9,398 bases of DNA from Solirubrobacterales bacterium (GTDB lineage: Bacteria; Actinomycetota; Thermoleophilia; Solirubrobacterales; Solirubrobacteraceae), in assembly GCA_003151895.1 (NCBI GenBank), contig PLYX01000116.1, positions 1 through 9,398 of the forward strand, written 5' to 3'. Of this stretch, positions 5,129 to 9,398 are shown one piece after another. Below the pieces are notes generated by a model, which searched no databases, had not been told where the DNA came from, and saw only the letters and a list, made by a program, of their open reading frames with translations. Each line of letters opens with the position of its first letter. The first letter of the stretch is position 1. Made by a program: the position numbers and the translations under genes.

Positions 5129-6273
5129 CGGTCGAATTGGGGGACGGTGAACGCGGCCAGTCCGTGGCCGGGGGTGTAGAGCAGTCCCTTCTCGATGAGG
5201 CGGGAGCGGGTGGGTCCGAGTTGCTCGGAGGTGCGTCCCATCAGTGCTGCCACCTCCTTGGCCGGTTGGGCATCTGCTCCGAGCTCCGCCATTGCTCTCA
5301 TGTATCTGAGCTCGAGCTCGGTCGTACGCTCAGCACGCACTCTGAAGAAACTGCCGTCGAGCTTCGCCTCTACTGCCTCTCGTGCATCGGCAACATCGCC
5401 GCTCGTGATCGGTGATCGGGGCGAGCTGTCCCACACCAGCTTTCCGTACTCCTGCAAAAAATACGGGTAGCCCTGGGTGTACTGCACGATCGCCTCAACC
5501 GCATCGGGCTCGTAGGCTACGTCGAGTCTTTCGGCCGGAGTGACGAGCGCCTGCGCGGCCTCCTCGTGTGGCAGCCGGCCGATCGCCGGGAAGCGGAACA
5601 GTCGCTCGGCATAGGACTTCGCGTCGCCCGCCAGGCGGGGCAGCTGGGGAAGGCCGGCTCCGGTGAGGATGATCGGCAGCTGGCGTTGAACGGTCTTGTG
5701 CAGCGCCGCGATGAGCGCCTCAAACTCGACGGAGTTCAAGAACTGCACCTCGTCGAAGAGAAACAGAACACCAGTGCCGTGCTCAAGCGCTGCCTCGCCG
5801 AGCGCGAGGAGCACATCGGTGAGATCCTCGCCAAGATCTCCGCTGTCCGCGAACCCCTCGATCGCGTCAACGTTGATCCCGAGATTGATCTTGCCCTCGG
5901 GCTCGAACGTCATCTGAAAGCTCTTGAGCACCCTGGCCGCACGCTCAGCACGGTCCCGCCACCGAGCGCTCGGAGCGATGCGTAGGAGCGCCCGGCGAAC
6001 CAGCTGCGCCATGCGCAAGCCGAAGTCCGAGCTCTTCGTGATCTCCGCGTCGACGGTGACCCAATCACGCGCTTGGGCACGCTCTTCAAAGGCGCCCAAG
6101 AGGACGGTCTTGCCCACGCCTCGTAGGCCAGTGATCAACATCGACTGCTCGGTATGCCCGGCGCGCATTCGATCCAGCAGCACCTCGAACGCCACCAGCT
6201 CTGCATCGCGCCCAACCAACGCCGGCGGGCGAGCGCCAGCGTTGGGCGTATAGGGATTGTCGTGAGCTCGCAT
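5101..6273 (-). CDS. AAA-family ATPase with C-terminal winged-helix-like region
   Basis: 390 residues and apparently intact. After a short N-terminal NPYTPNAGARPPALVGRD, typical of actinobacterial ATP-binding proteins related to archaeal STAND/Orc1-like ATPases, come the Walker A motif GLRGVGKT (49-56), Walker B VLFLFDEVQF (169-178), a sensor-1-like IILTGAGLPQL (201-211), and a lid region with QGYPYFLQEYG (267-277). The C-terminal segment (about 320-385, with MGRTSEQLGPTRSRLIEKGL then FTVPQFDRYMRR) looks like a winged helix that could bind DNA. No integrase or nuclease domain is fused. Start ATG 6271-6273 has no Shine-Dalgarno sequence but a TAAGAT -10-like hexamer 9 nt upstream, and an operator-like repeat cluster overlaps the expected -35. 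It is the only intact large gene of the island; regulation, defence or maintenance roles are all possible. Confidence 0.85.
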   Translation of the reverse strand: MRAHDNPYTPNAGARPPALVGRDAELVAFEVLLDRMRAGHTEQSMLITGLRGVGKTVLLGAFEERAQARDWVTVDAEITKSSDFGLRMAQLVRRALLRIAPSARWRDRAERAARVLKSFQMTFEPEGKINLGINVDAIEGFADSGDLGEDLTDVLLALGEAALEHGTGVLFLFDEVQFLNSVEFEALIAALHKTVQRQLPIILTGAGLPQLPRLAGDAKSYAERLFRFPAIGRLPHEEAAQALVTPAERLDVAYEPDAVEAIVQYTQGYPYFLQEYGKLVWDSSPRSPITSGDVADAREAVEAKLDGSFFRVRAERTTELELRYMRAMAELGADAQPAKEVAALMGRTSEQLGPTRSRLIEKGLLYTPGHGLAAFTVPQFDRYMRRAHTL

Positions 6274-6282
6274 CCGCCGTCG

Positions 6283-6288
6283 ATCTTA
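6283..6288 (-). promoter_or_regulatory. Candidate -10 element of the ATPase gene
   Basis: TAAGAT on the minus strand, with 9 nt to the ATG, would start transcription within a few bases of the start codon. The expected -35 position (about 6306-6312) falls inside the palindromic operator and does not resemble TTGACA, so promoter activity is tentative. Confidence 0.4.
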
Positions 6289-6301
6289 TCAATCTTTTCG
6301 T

Positions 6302-6343
6302 GGTTTATCGGTTCTAGATAAACCTGCGATACCCTGATAAACC
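6302..6343. promoter_or_regulatory. Triple GGTTTATC operator-like repeat
   Basis: GGTTTATC at 6302-6309 and its exact reverse complement GATAAACC at 6317-6324 form a palindrome with a 7-bp spacer. A second GATAAACC lies at 6336-6343, 19 bp (just under two helical turns) from the previous copy, with a partial GATACC (6328-6333) between. The cluster sits 29 bp upstream of the ATPase start and covers its presumed -35 region. This is the layout of a repressor or autoregulator binding array; the binding protein is unknown and could be the ATPase itself. Confidence 0.65.
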
Positions 6344-6448
6344 GAGAGGATCCACGCGTACCGTTGCCGTGTCAACGTAGCCTGGACTCGGATGCTCAAA
6401 GCAGCGCCTCCCGATGCTCACAGAGGCTCCATAAAAGCGCCGCTCGAC

Positions 6449-6480
6449 TTTGGCCCACCGGAGCCGTTTGGTGGGCCAAA
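6449..6480. repeat. Perfect 11-bp inverted repeat with 10-nt loop
   Basis: TTTGGCCCACC (6449-6459) is the exact reverse complement of GGTGGGCCAAA (6470-6480), separated by GGAGCCGTTT. No U-run follows on either strand, so it is not a classical terminator. It lies 116 bp inside the right junction, where recombinase arm or excisionase sites, or a transcription barrier, may be expected. Confidence 0.6.
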
Positions 6481-6595
6481 TCCACCGGGAATCTCCGGTA
6501 TCTAAAGGGACCTCGAGGGAGCCGACTCGTCAGGGTGCGTCCCGCACATGGCTTGCTAGAGCCGTTTCTTTTGCTTCCTCAGCTTCTTTCGCCGA

Positions 6596-6641
6596 CCGCC
6601 TCCGGAGTGGAAGGTCGCGTGTTCGAATCTCGCCGGGCGCG
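6596..6641 (+). pseudogene. 3' remnant of tRNA-Arg(CCG), right attachment site
   Basis: 46 bp with 44 matches to 3132-3177 in the same orientation, starting in the anticodon stem and ending at the discriminator base. Nothing resembling the acceptor 5' strand or D arm precedes it. T6608 leaves a G-T pair in the anticodon stem and T6630 makes a T-T mismatch in the T stem, so the copy is drifting free of selection. This is the expected displaced tRNA 3' end at the far side of an integrated element. Confidence 0.85.
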
Positions 6642-6725
6642 CTCTCAATCAGGACACGAACTCCAACCGGGAGCAGTGGGCACGCACAGGGTCTTTCGTC
6701 AGCCGTAAGCCAGGCCCGAGACTTC

Positions 6726-7130
6726 TCAGTCGCGCAGCGTTGCGAGGAACTGGGCGGGCGCCAGCACGGGAAAGCGCTCTCTGAGCTTGAGCAAGGCCTC
6801 CTCGCCCGACACCAAGATGGCGTTCTCGGCGCTGGCGAGCGCCACCAGGTAGTTGTCGTCTTTGTCACTGACGGCGATCGGGCTTTCTGACGGATCATCA
6901 GCAGAGATCGCGGCGCGAGCGAGCCAGTCGAGCAGCTCGGTCGTCTCATGCGCGCCTATACGGGTCGCGAGCTTTGGGTACTTGAGGACCCGCTCAAGCT
7001 CAGCGATCAGCTTTGGTGAGACGACCAGCTCAAAGGCGCCGTCGATCCACGCCAGCAGTACGCGCGCGGGAGTCCCTTCGGGCGAGAGCAGAGCTGAGAC
7101 GAGCACATTGGGATCGAGTACGACGCGCAA
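6726..7130 (-). CDS. PIN-domain toxin, VapC-like (COG1569 type)
   Basis: 134 residues, a single PIN domain; such toxins are Mg-dependent ribonucleases that cleave specific RNAs when their antitoxin is lost. It begins VVLDPNVLVSALLSP, with the first acidic residue D6 and the asparagine that follows typical of the PIN_3 subgroup. Next come E44 in LIAELERVL and the acidic cluster SDKDDNYLVALA (88-99, D89/D91/D92). The last motif is LVSGEEALL (106-114), where most relatives have SGD; the E110 substitution may be tolerated or lower activity. The start is TTG (7128-7130), 3 bp after the antitoxin stop, so the two are co-translated. It lies 84 bp beyond the right attachment repeat. Confidence 0.9.
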   Translation of the reverse strand: MRVVLDPNVLVSALLSPEGTPARVLLAWIDGAFELVVSPKLIAELERVLKYPKLATRIGAHETTELLDWLARAAISADDPSESPIAVSDKDDNYLVALASAENAILVSGEEALLKLRERFPVLAPAQFLATLRD

Positions 7131-7133
7131 TCG

Positions 7134-7364
7134 TCAGTGGCTCTTCGCTCTCGCTGCTTGCTGCGCCTCGATCGCGAGGGCCATGGCGTCCTCTTCGGAC
7201 ATCCGGTTGCGCGACCACAGGCGCTCAAGCAGATCAAGCCCGAGGTCTCGCCTCAGCGCTTCCTCGATCACCTGGCTGTCTCCCTTACCGGCTCGCGCAG
7301 CCACGATCTTCACGGCCCGCAGGACATCCTCGTCAACGGTGAGCGTAGTTCGCACCTTCGCCAT
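7134..7364 (-). CDS. Ribbon-helix-helix antitoxin, VapB-like
   Basis: 76 residues. The N-terminal RTTLTVDEDVLRAVKIVAAR followed by SQVIEEALRRDLGLDLLERL is a typical ribbon-helix-helix DNA-binding domain (CopG/MetJ/VapB type): a short strand of alternating residues, then two helices, about residues 4-45. The C-terminal tail (SEEDAMALAIEAQQAARA) would wrap the toxin. Start ATG 7362-7364 has no Shine-Dalgarno sequence; a TAAAGT hexamer 6 nt upstream could drive a leaderless message. As in other type II pairs it should neutralise the PIN toxin and repress their shared promoter, and an inverted repeat lies upstream. Confidence 0.9.
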   Translation of the reverse strand: MAKVRTTLTVDEDVLRAVKIVAARAGKGDSQVIEEALRRDLGLDLLERLWSRNRMSEEDAMALAIEAQQAARAKSH

Positions 7365-7390
7365 ATCGGCACTTTAGCATCAAGATGCGC

Positions 7391-7411
7391 TCCCCCGAAG
7401 ATGCCGGGGGA
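7391..7411. promoter_or_regulatory. Inverted repeat upstream of the vapBC-like pair
   Basis: TCCCCCG (7391-7397) and CGGGGGA (7405-7411) form a perfect 7-bp inverted repeat around AAGATGC, 26 bp upstream of the antitoxin start. It may be the operator bound by the ribbon-helix-helix antitoxin. Ribbon-helix-helix operators are usually short inverted repeats, which fits, but a structural or terminator role cannot be excluded. Confidence 0.45.
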
Positions 7412-7510
7412 CTGGACAACCTCGCCACCGTGATCGTTGAGATCGGCGATATCGACGTGGTCGAGTTGCAAATCGGCGCGCCTGTGTCGGCGAGCCGGTA
7501 CGCTGACCAC

Positions 7511-7747
7511 ATGTGCGTCGGATGCGCAATGGCAGCTGCTTCCGCGGCGAGCGGCTTTCGAACCTGGCTTCAGACCCACAACCTTGGCTGGCTCACGCCG
7601 CGGCGCATGCGCGCGCTCACGATCGGCGCGATGTGCGCTGCCGGGCTCGTGTCCACCGTCGGCGTCAGCGGCTCGACGCCGCCGACCCCACACACCGCCG
7701 CCGCGCCTGGGCAGCACGCGACCCGCGTCGCCGCGGCTCGCTGGTAG
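7511..7747 (+). CDS. Small membrane protein with N-terminal CxxC, unknown
   Basis: 78 residues from ATG 7511. MCVGCAMA at the start holds a C-x-x-C pair (C2, C5), then WLTPRRMR (27-34) precedes one hydrophobic segment (about 35-54, ALTIGAMCAAGLVSTVGVSG), and the tail is Pro/Ala/Thr-rich. Positive charges before the hydrophobic stretch suggest an N-in, single-span protein with a short outside tail. The frame is open back to 7385, but the first part of that longer version has little protein character. A TACGCT hexamer 6 nt before ATG 7511 could be a leaderless -10; no Shine-Dalgarno sequence is seen. It is not part of either neighbouring operon. The CxxC could bind metal or be redox-active. Function unknown. 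Confidence 0.5.
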   Translation: MCVGCAMAAASAASGFRTWLQTHNLGWLTPRRMRALTIGAMCAAGLVSTVGVSGSTPPTPHTAAAPGQHATRVAAARW

Positions 7748-7782
7748 CGTCCACCTTCCAAACCAGCTTGTAGAGAGTCGGA

Positions 7783-8058
7783 CTAGCCGCCGGCCACAGC
7801 CGGAAGGATCGTCAACTCCGCCCCGTCGTCGACCGGCGTGTCGAGACCGTCGAGGAAGCGAATGTCCTCGCCGCTGAGATAGACGTTGACGAAGCGCCGC
7901 AACGAGCCATTCTCGTCGGCTAGGCGCTCGCTGAGGCCGTCGTAGCGCTCATAGAGGCTGTCGAGCACCTCGCGCACGGTGGCGCCTTCGAGCTCGGCTT
8001 CGCTCTCCCCGCCGGCGGCGGCACGAAGCTGCGTGGGGATCTTGACCGTCACACCCAT
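7783..8058 (-). CDS. cysO: CysO-like sulfur carrier protein (MoaD/ThiS family)
   Basis: 91-residue ubiquitin-like protein ending in Gly-Gly. The C-terminal ILPAVAGG and the RRFVNVYLSGEDIRF segment (54-68) agree closely with mycobacterial CysO, which carries sulfide as a C-terminal thiocarboxylate for cysteine synthesis from O-phosphoserine by CysM, with Mec releasing the cysteine. Neither cysM nor mec is in this window; instead the gene follows thrC with 6 bp between. AAGGAG (8074-8069) within the end of thrC, 10 nt from the ATG, serves as Shine-Dalgarno sequence, so the two genes form an operon. Activation of the terminal glycine would need an E1-like MoeB/MoeZ enzyme from elsewhere. The family is certain; the exact physiological partner is not. 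Confidence 0.88.
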   Translation of the reverse strand: MGVTVKIPTQLRAAAGGESEAELEGATVREVLDSLYERYDGLSERLADENGSLRRFVNVYLSGEDIRFLDGLDTPVDDGAELTILPAVAGG

Positions 8059-8064
8059 CGCCGC

Positions 8065-9372
8065 TCAGCTCCTTGCGCCAATGCCCGCGAATGCGGCGGG
8101 TGCGCCTGTAGCGCCGGCGGGAGCCCGCTCGACAAGCGTCTCGAACTGCTCCACCGACGGATCTATTTCATGGGTGTGGAACGTGTCGCGCACAGCGTCG
8201 AGAGTCTTCAGCCCCTCGCCGGTGATCACGAGCACGACCCGCTCATCGGGGTCTATGTCTCCCCGCGCGGCGAGCTTGGCGAGCACGGCGGTCGTGACTC
8301 CACCCGCCGTCTCGGTGAAGATGCCGGTGGTCTGCGCGAGCAGCGCTATGCCCTCGCGGATCTCCCGATCACTGACCGAGTCGATCGAGCCGCCGCTGCG
8401 ACGTGCCTCCTCGATTGCGTACGGGCCGTCTGCCGGGTTGCCGATTGCGAGCGACTTGGCGATCGTGTTGGGCTTCACCGGCTTGCAAACGTCGTGACCG
8501 GCGGCGAATGCGGAGGCCACCGGCGAGCAGCCATCGGCCTGAGCGCCGTTCATCCGTGGCAGATCGCCCTCGACGATCCCGAGCTCGCGCCACTCGTCAA
8601 AGCCCTTGGCCACCTTCGTGAACAGCGAGCCTGAGGCGATCGGCAGCACGCAGCGGTCCGGGAGCTCGAAGCCGAGCTGCTCGGCGATCTCATACGCGAG
8701 CGTCTTTGATCCCTCGGCGTAGTAGGGACGCAGGTTGACGTTCACGAAAGCCCAGTCGCGCTCGGCCGACAGCTCGGTGCAGAGCCGGTTGACGTCGTCG
8801 TAGTTGCCTCTCACCGCGACGAGTTTCGTCCCGTAGATACCCGTCGCGAGGATCTTTTCCTCCTCGAGGTCGGCGGGGATGAACACGTAGGACTCGAGCC
8901 CCAGCGCGGCGCCGTGAGCCGCGACCGATTTAGCGAGGTTGCCCGTCGAGGCGCATGCGATCGTCTTGAAGCCGAGCTCGCGCGCGCGTGCTGTGGCGAC
9001 CGACACGACGCGGTCCTTGAACGAGTGGGTCGGGTTGGCTGCGTCGTTCTTGACCCACACCTCGCGCAGCCCGAGCCGCTTCGCCAGACGATCGGCCCTG
9101 ATCAGCGGTGTGCATCCGGCGGGTAGGCCGGTGCGCGAAGCCAGGCGGCCAGACGGGCCGGGAGGACCGTCCACCACGGGCAGGAAGTCCGCGTAACGCC
9201 AGATGTTCTGCGGGCCCGCCTGGATACGCCGGCGCAGCCCATCTATGTCGCCGCCGAGGCGGCTGTGGTCATACGCCACCTCCAGCGGCCCGAAGCAGCG
9301 CTCGCAGACATACAGCGCCTCCAGCGGGTACTCGGCTCGGCACTCTCTGCATCTAAGGTGTGTAACAGCCAC
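8065..9372 (-). CDS. thrC: Threonine synthase (PLP-dependent) with N-terminal zinc ribbon
   Basis: Converts O-phospho-L-homoserine to L-threonine with pyridoxal phosphate. 435 residues. A zinc ribbon (C8-x2-C11 and C23-x2-C26) comes first. The PLP lysine is K119 in NPTHSFKDR, followed by the asparagine loop STGNLAKS (142-149), PIASGSLFTK (244-253), PNTIAKSLAIGNPAD (301-315, typical of threonine synthases) and ITGEGLKT (383-390). The last 25 residues are a low-complexity Ala/Gly tail. Start GTG (9370-9372) is supported by GGAAGGAG (9386-9379) at 6-nt spacing; an ATG just upstream is out of frame. It is co-transcribed with the CysO-like gene, so a role in sulfur amino-acid synthesis is an alternative or additional possibility, but the motifs favour threonine synthase. 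Confidence 0.92.
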   Translation of the reverse strand: MAVTHLRCRECRAEYPLEALYVCERCFGPLEVAYDHSRLGGDIDGLRRRIQAGPQNIWRYADFLPVVDGPPGPSGRLASRTGLPAGCTPLIRADRLAKRLGLREVWVKNDAANPTHSFKDRVVSVATARARELGFKTIACASTGNLAKSVAAHGAALGLESYVFIPADLEEEKILATGIYGTKLVAVRGNYDDVNRLCTELSAERDWAFVNVNLRPYYAEGSKTLAYEIAEQLGFELPDRCVLPIASGSLFTKVAKGFDEWRELGIVEGDLPRMNGAQADGCSPVASAFAAGHDVCKPVKPNTIAKSLAIGNPADGPYAIEEARRSGGSIDSVSDREIREGIALLAQTTGIFTETAGGVTTAVLAKLAARGDIDPDERVVLVITGEGLKTLDAVRDTFHTHEIDPSVEQFETLVERAPAGATGAPAAFAGIGARS

Positions 9373-9378
9373 AGGGGG

Positions 9379-9386
9379 CTCCTTCC
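9379..9386 (-). promoter_or_regulatory. Shine-Dalgarno sequence deciding the thrC start
   Basis: GGAAGGAG on the minus strand lies 6 nt upstream of the GTG at 9370-9372 and supports that start over internal candidates. Only about a dozen bases remain beyond it, so the promoter of the thrC-cysO operon is outside the window. Confidence 0.75.
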
Positions 9387-9398
9387 ATGAATTCGTCT

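Larger units (their letters stand above)
6274..6595. other. 322-bp non-coding segment between the ATPase gene and the right junction
   Basis: No gene is supported here. The segment is locally AT-rich at 6285-6345 and holds a candidate promoter with a triple operator-like repeat (6302-6343), an 11-bp perfect stem-loop (6449-6480) and a smaller hairpin, ACCGG/CCGGT around GAATCT, just after it. It probably combines the ATPase promoter with the right end of the island. Confidence 0.6.
3178..6641. mobile_element. Decayed genomic island integrated at tRNA-Arg(CCG)
   Basis: A 3464-bp segment bounded by the intact tRNA-Arg gene and a 46-bp direct repeat of its 3' end. Inside are a C-terminal tyrosine-integrase remnant, a coupled pair of small unknown genes, a small helical ORF, the 5' stub of a DNA methyltransferase, an intact AAA ATPase and several strong palindromes. 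Local AT-rich patches (around 5070-5110 and 6285-6345) stand out from the flanks. No intact integrase, replication or transfer gene is seen, so it is probably immobile now. The flanking genes rnz on the left and the vapBC pair on the right are outside it. Confidence 0.78.

Noticed and set aside
6530..6949. A 139-codon minus-strand frame with APGEIRTRDLPLRRR
   Set aside because: The peptide is the antisense translation of the tRNA 3' remnant at 6596-6641, and the frame overlaps the PIN toxin out of frame.
1..9398. CRISPR array, rRNA genes, insertion-sequence transposase, intrinsic terminators with U-runs
   Set aside because: Looked for and not found: no regularly spaced repeats, no rRNA-like segments, no transposase motifs or IS ends, and none of the hairpins is followed by a U-run.

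Overview
The window is high-GC bacterial chromosome, most likely Actinomycetota and perhaps Thermoleophilia/Solirubrobacterales. The support is the G/C-ending codon use, a tRNA gene without encoded CCA, frequent GTG and TTG starts, several promoters that look leaderless, and a sulfur-carrier protein close to mycobacterial CysO. The class-level guess is inference from protein resemblance alone.

Left block (1-2939, minus strand): a housekeeping operon read right to left. It holds ribonuclease Z (rnz), the pyrimidine regulator PyrR, aspartate carbamoyltransferase (pyrB, 4-bp overlap with pyrR) and dihydroorotase (pyrC, running off the left edge). The 51-bp rnz-pyrR gap holds a near-consensus PyrR-binding hairpin that ties up the pyrR Shine-Dalgarno sequence, which suggests translational autoregulation by pyrimidine nucleotides. 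The pyrB-pyrC junction carries three imperfect copies of a 19-bp unit.

Middle block (3105-6641): an intact plus-strand tRNA-Arg(CCG) gene, and 3.46 kb further on a 46-bp direct repeat of its 3' portion (44/46 identical) with no 5' half. Between them lies a decayed integrated element. It holds a two-gene minus-strand pair with a 4-bp overlap (possibly toxin-antitoxin-like), a 60-codon C-terminal remnant of a tyrosine integrase, a small helical protein, a 5' stub of what looks like an adenine-specific DNA methyltransferase, and one intact gene for an AAA ATPase with a C-terminal winged-helix-like region. Several strong palindromes sit in its non-coding parts: a 22-bp perfect palindrome before the methyltransferase stub, an 8-bp operator-like motif in three copies before the ATPase gene, and an 11-bp-stem hairpin near the right end.

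Right block (6726-9372): a VapBC-type toxin-antitoxin pair (PIN toxin, ribbon-helix-helix antitoxin) just outside the right attachment site, a small membrane protein on the plus strand, then a minus-strand pair of threonine synthase (thrC) and a CysO-like sulfur carrier separated by 6 bp. That pairing hints at a link between a threonine-synthase-fold enzyme and protein-thiocarboxylate sulfur transfer.

No single feature proves a new system. The best candidates for follow-up are the tRNA-bounded island with its coupled unknown pair and palindromes, the PyrR leader, and the thrC-cysO pair.
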